From: Deltaproteobacteria bacterium
Lineage (GTDB): Bacteria; Myxococcota_A; Polyangia; Polyangiales; Houyiibacteriaceae
Direction of reading: 5' to 3'
Assembly (NCBI GenBank): GCA_004283055.1
Contig: SHLP01000007.1
Span: forward strand, 1-64,000
Length of the DNA: 64,000 nucleotides
Shown: in pieces, positions 27,056 through 35,499 of the stretch
Layout: every line of letters begins with the position of its first letter
Position numbering within the stretch: the first letter of the stretch is position 1
Translations under genes and position numbers: made by a program
Notes under the pieces: generated by a model
What the model saw: only the letters and a program-made list of their open reading frames with translations
What the model was told of the DNA's origin: nothing
Databases searched by the model: none

Positions 27056-27876
27056 TGCGCATCTCTTTCATCGCCGTCGCACTCGTCGTTACGACACTTT
27101 TCGGGCATGCAAACGCGTTCGCTCAACAAGCCCCTCAAAGGGCCACCGGATCGTCGCTGCGCGAGCTCTTCGAATGGGCGAACGTCGCAGCCTCGAGGGG
27201 CGACCATGCAAACGCAATCGCCGGCTACCGCAAATTGATCGAAGCGGGGGTTCACGATCCCGACGTATACTTCAACCTCGGCACCTCCTTCGCCCAATCC
27301 GGCGACTACCCGCGCGCCATCCTGAACTACGAGCGAGCTCTCCTCCTCCGCCCGAATGAAACCAAGGCGTCAGAGAACCTTCGGGATGCCGAAAAGGCGC
27401 TCGAAGAGCAACGAGCCGAGCTCGAGGGCGAGGCCACAATTCAACGAAGCAGCTCGATCAGCGATGCGGCGTACGGCAACGTGCCCGAAGACGCGCTTGC
27501 CTATGCACTGCTGCTTGCCAATTTGGTGTTCTTCTTGGCCCTTGCCGCGGTCTCGACTGGTCGCCGGAAACACCGCTCTATCTACGCCTTGCTGCTAGGC
27601 GCCGGAGCGGTCCTTCTGATCGCTGCACTCGGGCTGGCAACCAAGGCGGGTTTGCTGCGAGACGGACCTCGGGTCGTGACGCTGGAGGACCGCGTCGTCT
27701 TGCGTGAAGGACCCGACCCACGCGCTCAGCTTCGCGGCGAGGCGCGCGGGGGCGATCGGGGGGAGCTGGTCGGGAGGGACGGCGACTTCGTGAAATTGCG
27801 GCTGGTTAGCGGGCTCGAGGGCTGGACGACGGCTTCGGGCGTCGGACTCATCGACTTGGACCACGACCGCCATTGA
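27055..27876 (+). CDS. batE: BatE-like TPR and SH3 protein
   Basis: A 273-residue protein: signal peptide (1-24), TPR repeats (about 35-125), two membrane helices (about 148-166 and 178-198), and a C-terminal SH3b-like domain (about 205-265) with VLREGPDPRAQLRG and LVSGLEGWTTASGVGLI. This is the BatE architecture. It ends the operon; the coupled TGATG with batD confirms co-translation. The complex built from this operon is linked to oxygen tolerance in other bacteria, though the mechanism is unsettled. Confidence 0.87.
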   Translation: MRISFIAVALVVTTLFGHANAFAQQAPQRATGSSLRELFEWANVAASRGDHANAIAGYRKLIEAGVHDPDVYFNLGTSFAQSGDYPRAILNYERALLLRPNETKASENLRDAEKALEEQRAELEGEATIQRSSSISDAAYGNVPEDALAYALLLANLVFFLALAAVSTGRRKHRSIYALLLGAGAVLLIAALGLATKAGLLRDGPRVVTLEDRVVLREGPDPRAQLRGEARGGDRGELVGRDGDFVKLRLVSGLEGWTTASGVGLIDLDHDRH

Positions 27877-27937
27877 CAAGCCGCGTCAACGGAACGACCA
27901 TGCGTCCCAAACTAGGGTACGCTGGAGTGAGGAAAAG

Positions 27938-28330
27938 ATGATGACGGACGCCAAAACCAAGATCCTAGTCGCTGACGATGACTTGGAAATCTTGGCGTTG
28001 GTGGCGCGGCACTTGACCGCACTGCCGGCCGAAGTCGTCGAGGCCTCCGATGGCGAAGAAGCGCTGCGCCTCGCCCAGCGCGAAAAACCCGACCTCGTCG
28101 TGCTCGACGTAATGATGCCAGGAATGAGCGGATGGGAAGTCTGCCGGGCGATCCGCGAGGACGAGGCGTTGACCGGCACCGGGGTGATCATGCTCACTGG
28201 CATCGGAGAGCGGCTCAACGAAATGACGTCGCCGCTCTACGGCGCCGACGGCTTCCTCGACAAGCCCTTCGAGCTCGACGAGTTGAGCGACAAGGTTCAA
28301 GAAGTCCTGGGCGAGCGCGCGTCGATCTGA
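27938..28330 (+). CDS. Stand-alone CheY-like response regulator
   Basis: A 130-residue receiver domain with nothing else. The acidic pair is in LVADDD, the phospho-acceptor Asp is in VVLDVMMPGMSG, the switch Thr in IMLTGIG and the Lys in LDKPFEL. It has no output domain, so it must act by protein contact. The gene lies between the Bat operon and two chaperones, with no histidine kinase in the window to pair with. GAGG precedes the ATG. Confidence 0.9.
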   Translation: MMTDAKTKILVADDDLEILALVARHLTALPAEVVEASDGEEALRLAQREKPDLVVLDVMMPGMSGWEVCRAIREDEALTGTGVIMLTGIGERLNEMTSPLYGADGFLDKPFELDELSDKVQEVLGERASI

Positions 28331-28377
28331 ACTTTGGCGCCGTTGCCGCGCGTGCGGTATATGCTAACGGGCTGACG

Positions 28378-29337
28378 ATGTTTTCGAAACCTGCCGTCAT
28401 CATCCTGCTGCCGCTCGTCGCTCTGAGCGGCGTCGCCGCGGGAGGCTGCTCGAAGCAGGCTGAAGGTCCGACCGCGGTCGAAGAGGAATGGCCCCAGAAC
28501 GGGCTCACCGAAGCACAGGCCAACGAGGTCTTGGCGACCGTGGGGGACCGTACGATCACCGTTGGGGAGTTCGCGGACCGCCTCGCGTCTCAGTCTCCGT
28601 ATCTTCGTGCACGCTTCGAGAGCCCGGAGCGCCGAAAGGAGTTTCTAGACAACCTCGTGCGCTTCGAGCTCCTGGTCTACGAGGCGAGGAGGCGCGGCTA
28701 CGAGGACAAGCCGGAAATCAAGCGGGCCCGGCGGAACGCCATGATTCAGCAAATGGTGAAGCAAGAAATCGATGTGCCTCTCCAAGAGAGCGAAGTCACG
28801 GAGGAAGAGGTCAAGGCGATCTACGACGCCGATCCGGCGCAGTACAACCGCCCGGCTCAAGTCCGTGCGAGCCACATCTTGATCACGGACCGGGCCCGCG
28901 CGCAGCGGCTTCTCGCTCAGGCCAAAAAGGCCGACCTGGCTGGTTTTCGCAGGATGGCGCGCGAGCAATCGCAAGATGAGAAGACCAAGCGCAGCGGGGG
29001 TGACCTTCAGTTCTTCGCAGCCGACGAAGAAGGTGCGCCCGCCAAGGCGATTCGTGACGCAGCCTTCAAACTAGCGAAAGTAGGAGAAGTTTACCCCGAG
29101 CTCATCGAAGGGGGCGAGGGCTACCACATCATCATGCTTACCGGAAAGCGGGCGCCGCTGACGCGAACCTACGAGCAGGCGAAGCGGGCGATCCGGCACA
29201 AGCTCACGCGCGAGCGAAAAGCCGCAGCGGTCGCAGCGCTGACCGAGCGGCTCCGGAAGGACATCGACGTCGAGATCGACTACGAAGCCCTGAAGGCCCT
29301 CGAAATCTCAACGGAGGATACACCGAAAAGCCCATGA
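28378..29337 (+). CDS. Peptidyl-prolyl isomerase lipoprotein, PpiC/SurA type
   Basis: A 319-residue protein. It starts with a lipoprotein signal, VAAGGC at the lipobox (Cys near residue 22), then a SurA-like helical chaperone part and a parvulin domain with the classic VRASHILITD and, later, GGDLQFF. It would help fold outer-membrane or secreted proteins in the periplasm, tethered by lipid. The ATG at 28378 fits the signal peptide; the open frame upstream overlaps the receiver gene in another phase. Confidence 0.88.
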   Translation: MFSKPAVIILLPLVALSGVAAGGCSKQAEGPTAVEEEWPQNGLTEAQANEVLATVGDRTITVGEFADRLASQSPYLRARFESPERRKEFLDNLVRFELLVYEARRRGYEDKPEIKRARRNAMIQQMVKQEIDVPLQESEVTEEEVKAIYDADPAQYNRPAQVRASHILITDRARAQRLLAQAKKADLAGFRRMAREQSQDEKTKRSGGDLQFFAADEEGAPAKAIRDAAFKLAKVGEVYPELIEGGEGYHIIMLTGKRAPLTRTYEQAKRAIRHKLTRERKAAAVAALTERLRKDIDVEIDYEALKALEISTEDTPKSP

Positions 29338-30275
29338 TCAGCCGTCTTGCCACCATTGTGCTCGTCATTGCGATCACGGCCGGCTCGGCCGGAGCCGATG
29401 TCATCGAACGCGTGGTGGCCACCGTGAACAACGAGGCCATCTTCCTGAGCGACCTTCGAACGCGTGCTGTTCCGTTTCTTCCACAGGTCGCCGACGCGCC
29501 GACCGAAACCGAGCGGATGTCGCGTCTCAAGGAGCTCTACGACGAGCTGCTCAACTTCCTGATCGACGAACAACTCGTTCGCCAACTGGCGGCCAGCAGC
29601 GGGATCCGCGTGACCGATGCCGACATCGATGGCGCCATCGAGAATCTTCGAATGCAGAACAACATGACCGAAGAGCAGTTCCGGGAGGCTCTCGACGCTC
29701 AGGGCTTCACGATCAGGCAGTACCGAAAAGATCTGAAGCGGCAGCTGATTCGTCTGAAGGTGGTCAACGAACGCGTCCGCTCCCGAGTAAACGTGACGGA
29801 GGAAGAAGTTCGCGCACGCTATGAAGAGCGCGCACGAGGCGAGGGCAACGACATTCGCTTTCGGGTCTCGTACCTCGTGGTCCCGGTCGGAGAGGGAGCG
29901 TCGGCCATCCAGGTGGCCGCGAAGCGTCAAGAAGCCGTGCAACTCCGAGCTGACTTGAACCCCGAGAATTTCGAAGCCCGGGCGCAGGAGCTTGGAGGTG
30001 GAGACCTCGGTTGGCTGACGGAGGGCGACCTGCCCGAGGAGCTGGAGCGCCCGATCCTAGCGCTCGACGCCGGTGAAATCAGCGAGCCTGTGAGAGGGTC
30101 CAAAGGGTTCAATATCTTCTTTTTGCTGGAGCGGCAGGTTGGTACGGACTTCCCGTCCTTCGACGAGATGAAACAGGAGCTGTTTCGCGAGATGTTGGAC
30201 GCAGCGATGATCCGGCAGGAAAAGATCTTCCTCGACGAGATTCGCCGGAGCGCCGTCATCAACCGGATGCTCTAG
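29334..30275 (+). CDS. SurA-like periplasmic chaperone
   Basis: A 313-residue protein with a signal peptide (1-21, SAGA before DVIER). ERVVATVNNEAIFLSD is the typical SurA N-terminal opening. The chaperone region is followed by a parvulin-like domain that reads FRVSYLVVPVG where ASHIL(I/V) is expected, so isomerase activity may be reduced, as for one of the two parvulin domains of E. coli SurA. The ATG overlaps the upstream stop (ATGA), making the two a coupled pair. Likely a partner in outer-membrane protein assembly. Confidence 0.88.
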   Translation: MISRLATIVLVIAITAGSAGADVIERVVATVNNEAIFLSDLRTRAVPFLPQVADAPTETERMSRLKELYDELLNFLIDEQLVRQLAASSGIRVTDADIDGAIENLRMQNNMTEEQFREALDAQGFTIRQYRKDLKRQLIRLKVVNERVRSRVNVTEEEVRARYEERARGEGNDIRFRVSYLVVPVGEGASAIQVAAKRQEAVQLRADLNPENFEARAQELGGGDLGWLTEGDLPEELERPILALDAGEISEPVRGSKGFNIFFLLERQVGTDFPSFDEMKQELFREMLDAAMIRQEKIFLDEIRRSAVINRML

Positions 30276-30279
30276 CCCG

Positions 30280-31068
30280 ATGCCCATGAGTGGCGAGGTC
30301 AGAATCGAGCGGGACGGCCCGATTGCCCGAATGGTGTTCGACCACCAGGAGCGCCGAAACGCCATCACGGTCGACATGTGGGACGCGATCCCGAACGTCG
30401 TTCAAACCCTGCAGGAGGACTCCGAGGTTCGGGTGGTAATCATGCGTGGCGGTGGGTCTGAGGCGTTCGTCTCAGGTGCGGACATCTCGGAGTTCGAAAA
30501 GACGCGCACCGGAAACGCCGGGCGAGACTACGACGCGCTCACCGCGCGGGCGTTTGCCGCTTTGCAAGGGCTTGAAAAGCCGCTGATCGCCTCGATCCAT
30601 GGCTTCTGCATCGGCGGTGGCGCCGCTATCGCCCTCACGGCCGACCTTCGCTACGCCGCGGACGATGCCCGCTTCTCCGTCCCACCGGCCCGTCTCGGCC
30701 TCGGCTATCACACGGCCGGCATCCAGACTCTGATCCGAATCGTTGGCTTCTCCGAAACCGCCGACCTGCTGTTCACGGGGCGGCGCGTGGACGCTCACGA
30801 GGCGCGGCACATCGGACTTGCAAACGAGGTCTTTGCGAAAGATTCGCTCGACGCGAGCGTCGATGAGCTGGCTCAAATGATTTCAAACAACGCCCCCCTC
30901 ACCATCCGTAGCGCAAAGATCAGCTTGCAGGAGCTGGCGAAGCTCGAAGCCGAACGCGACACGCTGCGCATCAACGATTCGATCGAGCGCTGCTATCAGA
31001 GCGAGGACTTCAAGGAAGGAGTGAGGGCATTCCTCGAAAAGCGGAAACCGAAGTTCCGCGGCAAGTAG
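30280..31068 (+). CDS. Enoyl-CoA hydratase/isomerase family protein
   Basis: A 262-residue crotonase-fold enzyme. The oxyanion-hole segments are SGADISEFEK and IHGFCIGGGAAIAL. The position of the first catalytic Glu of enoyl-CoA hydratase falls in the loop VPPARLGLGYHTAG, where I see no clear Glu; the second reads less clearly still. Dehydratase activity is therefore not assured, and another crotonase reaction is possible. It starts four bases after the SurA gene. Confidence 0.85.
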   Translation: MPMSGEVRIERDGPIARMVFDHQERRNAITVDMWDAIPNVVQTLQEDSEVRVVIMRGGGSEAFVSGADISEFEKTRTGNAGRDYDALTARAFAALQGLEKPLIASIHGFCIGGGAAIALTADLRYAADDARFSVPPARLGLGYHTAGIQTLIRIVGFSETADLLFTGRRVDAHEARHIGLANEVFAKDSLDASVDELAQMISNNAPLTIRSAKISLQELAKLEAERDTLRINDSIERCYQSEDFKEGVRAFLEKRKPKFRGK

Positions 31069-31149
31069 CCTTGGTTCCCGCGACGCGAACGCGACCGACT
31101 GGCACGACGGCCGTTCGAGACCTAAGACATCGGACCAAGGAGTAAGGCG

Positions 31150-32157
31150 ATGTTAGAGAAGCAATCCACAGGCCTTCTGGCCTTCTGGCGTGAGTACGAT
31201 CGCAAGACCTACGTCAAGGCCGCCGTCCTGGCAGACCGTCTCGGATACGACTCGTTCTGGCTGCCCGAGGTTTGGGGATACGAGGTCTTCTCTCTCCTCA
31301 CGGAAATCGCTCTGAAGACGAAGCGAATCAAGATCGGCACCGGAATCATCAACGTTTTTAGCCGTTCGCCCGCGCTCATCGCCATGCAGGCTGCGACGCT
31401 CGACGAGATCAGCGCTGGCCGCTTCATTCTCGGCATCGGTACCAGCGCGAAGAACGTCGTCGAGGGTCTGCACGGGCGCGACTTCGAGAAACCGCTGACG
31501 CAGACTCGAGACGTCATTCGGGTCGTCCGTACCCTGCTCAATGGACGACCGCTCAGCGAAGCGGACACCAAGCTACGTCGCTATCGGCCGTTCACACTCG
31601 ATTTTGAGCCGACGCGCCGACGGATTCCCATCTACGTCGCCGCTCTGAAGCAGAAGTCGATTACTAGCATCGGGGAGATGGCAGACGGTTGGATGCCGAT
31701 TTTCTGGCCGTACAGCCGCCTCAGCGACGGCCGTGCGTGGATCGCAGAGGGTGCTGCCAAGGCGGGACGCAGTCCCAGCGAGATCGCGACCGCGCCGTTT
31801 ACCACGGTCATTCCGATTCCTGGAAAAGGTGCCTCGAAGAAAGCACGAGAGATCATTTCCTTCTACATCGGCGGAATGGGCGACTACTACAAGCAGCTCC
31901 TCAGCGGCTTCGGCTATGCCGAAGAATGCAACGAGATCGCGAGGCTTTACACAGACAAGGCGACGCGCAAAATGGCGCCCGATGCCGTAACGGACGAGAT
32001 GATCGAAGCGCTGACTATTTCGGGCGATCCAATTCACTGCCGCCGCGAGATCGCACGTCGGCGCGAGCTGGGCATGGAGCAGCCGATCATCAACCTGCCC
32101 CCGGGCATGGCATGGCCCGGGATGGCCGCATTCATTACAACTTTGGCTCGAGCGTAA
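31150..32157 (+). CDS. LLM-class (luciferase-like) flavin/F420 oxidoreductase
   Basis: A 335-residue TIM-barrel protein of the luciferase-like monooxygenase superfamily. Segments [32 protein letters not shown] and [14 protein letters not shown] are the usual family landmarks. Many members use coenzyme F420, others FMN; the cofactor cannot be decided here. Its substrate is unknown. SD-like AAGGAG lies upstream of the ATG. An 80-bp gap with a partial sigma-54 -24 element separates it from the crotonase gene. Confidence 0.85.
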   Translation: MLEKQSTGLLAFWREYDRKTYVKAAVLADRLGYDSFWLPEVWGYEVFSLLTEIALKTKRIKIGTGIINVFSRSPALIAMQAATLDEISAGRFILGIGTSAKNVVEGLHGRDFEKPLTQTRDVIRVVRTLLNGRPLSEADTKLRRYRPFTLDFEPTRRRIPIYVAALKQKSITSIGEMADGWMPIFWPYSRLSDGRAWIAEGAAKAGRSPSEIATAPFTTVIPIPGKGASKKAREIISFYIGGMGDYYKQLLSGFGYAEECNEIARLYTDKATRKMAPDAVTDEMIEALTISGDPIHCRREIARRRELGMEQPIINLPPGMAWPGMAAFITTLARA

Positions 32158-32240
32158 CGTCGCACTGAACGTCCGGCGGGCCGATTAGACGGTTCAGAGA
32201 AAAAGCACAAACATTTCCGGACGGTTTCCGATACAAGCCG

Positions 32241-32278
32241 GAACAATTACGTACGGATGGTGAACAATTACGTATGGA
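32241..32278. repeat. Two 17-bp direct repeats, 21-bp period
   Basis: GAACAATTACGTACGGA (32241-32257) and GAACAATTACGTATGGA (32262-32278) agree at 16 of 17 positions. The period of 21 bases, two helical turns, puts both copies on the same face of the DNA, as for paired activator or repressor sites. Confidence 0.75.
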
Positions 32279-32379
32279 AGAGTTTCGGTATACGACCTAT
32301 ACAGTTGTCCACAGGGGCTAAGCAGACAGAGATCCAAATCGTGCGCTCAGCCACCTGCTCGACTCTTGAGTTGGGCATC

Positions 32380-32426
32380 GACGCGGTCGGTCGGATAACG
32401 GGCTGACCGACCGCGTCGTCTTTTTT
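32380..32426 (+). terminator. Strong intrinsic terminator
   Basis: GACGCGGTCGGTC (32380-32392) and GACCGACCGCGTC (32405-32417) make a perfect 13-bp stem with a 12-base loop, followed by TTTTTT at 32421-32426. It is 223 bases after the nearest upstream stop, so it may serve an unannotated transcript as well as the LLM gene. Confidence 0.88.
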
Positions 32427-32471
32427 ACTTGGCGATTGGTTTAGCTCGGATGTTTCGATCCGAACGCAGCC

Positions 32472-32840
32472 TCAGGCCTCATCGTCTTCGTTTGCCGCGC
32501 CTTCGGTCATGGTCGCGATGAGTTCGGCCTGCGAATTCACGTTAGCCTTCTTGAAAATCGCGCCGAGCTGCGTCGTTACCGTCCTGAGAGAGGCATTGCG
32601 CAACTCGGCGATCTCTTTGATGGTTCGACCCATCAAGACGGCATCGATGATTTCGTGCTCAGCCGACGTCGTGCCCTCTGGGTAGCGCAGCTTCGGGAGC
32701 GGGACGCTCAAAACGAGGATATCTTCGCCGCCCACCCGCATCCGGCTCACGCGTGGCCCGGAATCGGTGTCCACCGGGGGCGGCGAATCCGAGCCTTCGA
32801 ACGGACCTTCTCCGTCTCCTGAACCAGAGTCAGTTGTCAC
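32472..32840 (-). CDS. LuxR-type HTH protein without a sensor domain
   Basis: A 122-residue protein. Residues about 55-112 are a LuxR/GerE helix-turn-helix: TSAEHEIIDAVLMGRTIKEI then SLRTVTTQLGAIFKKANVNSQAELI. The first 50 residues are acidic, Gly/Pro/Ser-rich and likely unstructured, so there is no receiver or autoinducer domain. Start is a GTG at 32840. It lies downstream of the acyl-CoA dehydrogenase gene on the same strand with an 89-bp gap. Targets are unknown; the repeats at 32241-32278 downstream are possible sites. Confidence 0.85.
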   Translation of the reverse strand: MTTDSGSGDGEGPFEGSDSPPPVDTDSGPRVSRMRVGGEDILVLSVPLPKLRYPEGTTSAEHEIIDAVLMGRTIKEIAELRNASLRTVTTQLGAIFKKANVNSQAELIATMTEGAANEDDEA

Positions 32841-32929
32841 ACCGCGACCTAATCAAACCAAGGTCTGCGGGTCAAGATTCAATCGTGACATTCATGAATC
32901 GAGCTGGGAGTGGTGCGGAAGACGCAGCC

Positions 32930-34072
32930 TTAGAGCCCCATCTGCTTCGCGATGATCACCTTCATGATTTCGCTCGTGCCCGCGTAAATCCGCTGTACGC
33001 GCGCATCGACATACGCGCGGCTGATCGGATACTCGAGCATATAGCCGTAGCCGCCGTAGAGCTGAAGACAGGCGTCCACGATGCGGCCCTGCATTTCCGT
33101 CTGCCAGAGCTTGGCCATCGAACACTCTTTGACGAGATAGTCTCCAGCCACGTGGCGTGCGACGAGGCTGTCCAGGAACGCCCTACCCACTTCAACTTCA
33201 GTGGCGCATTGGGCCAGCGTGAACTGGGTGTTTTGGAACTTCGAGATCGTGCGGCCGAAGGCCTTGCGCTCCTGCGTATAGGCGATCGCGTCTTCGAGCA
33301 CCTTCTCTGCGCTGGCCTGCGAGAGGATCGCCACACAGAGCCGCTCCTGCTGAAGCTGTTGCATGAGCATCATGAACCCCATGCCCTCTTGACCCAACAG
33401 GTTGTGGGCGGGGATCCGACATTCGTCGAACGCGAGCTCCGCGGTGTCTTGGCTTTCCATTCCCATCTTCTCGAGCTTTCGGCTCCGGATGAAACCCGGA
33501 GTATCCGCTTCGACGACGAACAGCGAGACGCTGCGATGGGGGTCGTCGGAATTCGCGGTTCGGGCGGCGACGACGACGAGATCACAGCTCATGCCGTTCG
33601 AGATGAAGGTCTTGGAGCCATTGATTACGTACTCGTCGCCGTCACGCTTCGCCGTGGTCGTGATTCCCGCCACGTCCGATCCGGTTCCCGGTTCGGTCAT
33701 TGCCAGGGCGGTCACGGTCTGACCGCTCGCACAGCCTGGCAACCACTTGGACTTCTGCTCGGCGCTGCCAAAGGCATGAATGTACGGGACGATGATGTCG
33801 GAGTGCAGGCTTGCCGCCCAGCCGGACTCGTAGGCGCGGGAAACCTCCTCCATGACGATCACCGAGTGGAGGAAGTCGCCCCCTGCACCGCCGTACTCCT
33901 CCTCCATCCATGGACACAAGAAGCCCGCCTCACCGGCTTCGAGCCAGATCTCGCGATCGACGACACCCTGGGCGCGCCACTTGGCCTGTTTGGGAACAAC
34001 CCGGGTTTCGATAAACTGCCGGAAGTTGTTTCGGAAGATCTCGTGTTCCTCGGAAAATAGGCGTCGTTCCAT
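32930..34072 (-). CDS. Acyl-CoA dehydrogenase
   Basis: A 380-residue flavoenzyme of the acyl-CoA dehydrogenase family. FAD contacts appear in TALAMTEPGTGSDVAG and QLYGGYGYMLEYPISRAYVD. The C-terminal motif is IYAGTSEIMK, with Ala where medium- and short-chain enzymes carry the catalytic Glu. The alternative catalytic Glu used by long-chain and isovaleryl-CoA dehydrogenases is present as Glu243 in QQERLCVAI. Its chain-length or branched preference is thus probably of that type. It may act with the crotonase at 30280 in acyl-CoA breakdown. Confidence 0.93.
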   Translation of the reverse strand: MERRLFSEEHEIFRNNFRQFIETRVVPKQAKWRAQGVVDREIWLEAGEAGFLCPWMEEEYGGAGGDFLHSVIVMEEVSRAYESGWAASLHSDIIVPYIHAFGSAEQKSKWLPGCASGQTVTALAMTEPGTGSDVAGITTTAKRDGDEYVINGSKTFISNGMSCDLVVVAARTANSDDPHRSVSLFVVEADTPGFIRSRKLEKMGMESQDTAELAFDECRIPAHNLLGQEGMGFMMLMQQLQQERLCVAILSQASAEKVLEDAIAYTQERKAFGRTISKFQNTQFTLAQCATEVEVGRAFLDSLVARHVAGDYLVKECSMAKLWQTEMQGRIVDACLQLYGGYGYMLEYPISRAYVDARVQRIYAGTSEIMKVIIAKQMGL

Positions 34073-34185
34073 TGATATCCCTCGACTGAATCGTCATTCA
34101 TTTAGCCCAGACGCCCATCTCTGGCAAGGGTTGCCGGGCGCGGCTGCCTTGCCCATGCCGACCTCCGTATCTATGGTCCCGCGCG

Positions 34186-35499
34186 ATGCGCCGCCGACCG
34201 GCTCGGTTCTTGTTTCTGCTTCTTCTGTTCGCGGCGATTCCAGCCACTGCGCTGGCGAGCGGCGATGGTCACGGACTGAGTTACGATGTCTGGCTGATCC
34301 TCGCGGCGATGATCCTCGCGGCGAAGCTTGGCGGCGAGGTCGCGGTGCGTCTCAATCAGCCATCCGTGCTCGGTGAGCTCTGCGTCGGCATCGTGCTGGG
34401 CAACCTCTATCTAGTCGGCATCCACACCTTCGAGGGCGCGGCCGAGTTGGTACCCGTCGAGTTCCTCGCCGAGCTCGGCGTCGTCCTCCTGCTCTTCGAG
34501 GTCGGCCTCGAGTCGACTCTGACCGAAATGCGTGCGGTCGCGCCGACGTCAGGGCTCGTAGCGATCATCGGCGTGGTCGCGCCCATGGCGTTTGGCTACG
34601 GCGTAAGCCTCTGGCTTCTTCCCGAGGAGCCTTTTTCGCTTCACCTCTTCATCGGAGCGACGCTTGCCGCAACCAGCGTGGGGATTACGGCACGCGTTTT
34701 GAAGGACCTCAACGCGATGGCACGCCCAGAGACTCGCGTCATCCTCGGCGCAGCGGTCATCGACGACGTCCTCGGCCTCATCGTGCTCGCGGTGGTTGCG
34801 AGCATTGCCGAGTTCGGTGCGATGCCCGGCCCCCTCGACCTCACGAGGATCATCGGGCTTGCTGCCGGATTCCTCATCGGCGCGCTCCTGCTGGGCGCCT
34901 ACGTCATGCCCGGCGTCTTTCGGTTTGCGTCCAAGCTTCGGACTCAGGATGTCCTCGCCGCGGTCGCGATCGGCCTTTGCCTGCTTCTTGCAGGCATTTC
35001 CGGCGCTGCAGGGCTCGCTCCGATCGTCGGGGCTTTTGCGGCAGGGCTCATCCTCGACGAGGTTCACGTCAGGCCGTTCGGCCGCAAGTCGGCGCACGAC
35101 CTTACCGAGATCATCGGACCCATCGTCGCTGTGATGGCCCCGATCTTCTTCGTTCGCACTGGCATGATGGTGAAGCTCGGCGGCATCGGGACTGGACCGC
35201 TGCTCCTTGCCCTTGCGCTGACGGTCGTCGCGATCGTTGGGAAGCTGGTGTCGGGCTTGGGCGTCCGTGGCAACACCGCGGACAGGCTCACCGTGGGGAT
35301 CGGCATGATCCCACGCGGCGAGGTGGGGCTCATCTTCGCCAACGTCGGCGCGGGCATTCGTTTCGAAGGCGAGCCGCTCATCGCAGCGGGGGTGTACGCA
35401 GCCATCGTGCTCATGGTGATGGCCACGACAGTCGTGACGCCTCCGTGGTTAGCCCAGCGCATCCGACGAGTCATGCGCGAACAACCCGATGTCGCTTGA
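34186..35499 (+). CDS. CPA2-family cation/proton antiporter (KefB/NapA-like)
   Basis: A 437-residue membrane protein with a signal-like first helix and about twelve further hydrophobic segments. The antiporter core shows AAVIDDVLGLIVL, where the paired Asp residues mark an electrogenic CPA2 transporter, and RLNQPSVLGELCVGIVLG near the N-terminus. No cytoplasmic RCK/TrkA domain follows, so it is short compared with KefB/KefC. It would exchange Na+ or K+ for H+. Its last codons overlap mfd by 11 bases. Confidence 0.9.
   Translation: MRRRPARFLFLLLLFAAIPATALASGDGHGLSYDVWLILAAMILAAKLGGEVAVRLNQPSVLGELCVGIVLGNLYLVGIHTFEGAAELVPVEFLAELGVVLLLFEVGLESTLTEMRAVAPTSGLVAIIGVVAPMAFGYGVSLWLLPEEPFSLHLFIGATLAATSVGITARVLKDLNAMARPETRVILGAAVIDDVLGLIVLAVVASIAEFGAMPGPLDLTRIIGLAAGFLIGALLLGAYVMPGVFRFASKLRTQDVLAAVAIGLCLLLAGISGAAGLAPIVGAFAAGLILDEVHVRPFGRKSAHDLTEIIGPIVAVMAPIFFVRTGMMVKLGGIGTGPLLLALALTVVAIVGKLVSGLGVRGNTADRLTVGIGMIPRGEVGLIFANVGAGIRFEGEPLIAAGVYAAIVLMVMATTVVTPPWLAQRIRRVMREQPDVA

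Larger units (their letters stand above)
32158..32471. other. Noncoding island between convergent genes, AT-rich in its first half
   Basis: A 314-base stretch between the LLM oxidoreductase gene and the LuxR-type gene. Bases 32190-32310 are clearly more AT-rich than the surroundings and hold two direct repeats. A strong terminator ends it at 32380-32426. A 48-codon frame (GTG 32260 to TGA 32406) exists, ending inside the terminator, without a recognised product. It may encode a small RNA or a small peptide; nothing else is seen. Confidence 0.6.

Noticed and set aside
31100-31116. TGGCACG upstream of the LLM oxidoreductase, suggesting a third sigma-54 promoter
   Set aside because: The -24 half is perfect, but at GG-N10 the -12 half reads GT, not GC, and TTGCW is missing.
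31069-31140. CCTTGGT...ACCAAGG inverted repeat before the LLM gene
   Set aside because: Arms of seven bases are 58 bases apart, likely by chance; no supporting feature.
32305-32313. TTGTCCACA, near a DnaA box, in an AT-rich gap
   Set aside because: One mismatch and a single copy; no dnaA, dnaN or parAB genes nearby. Not enough for an origin.
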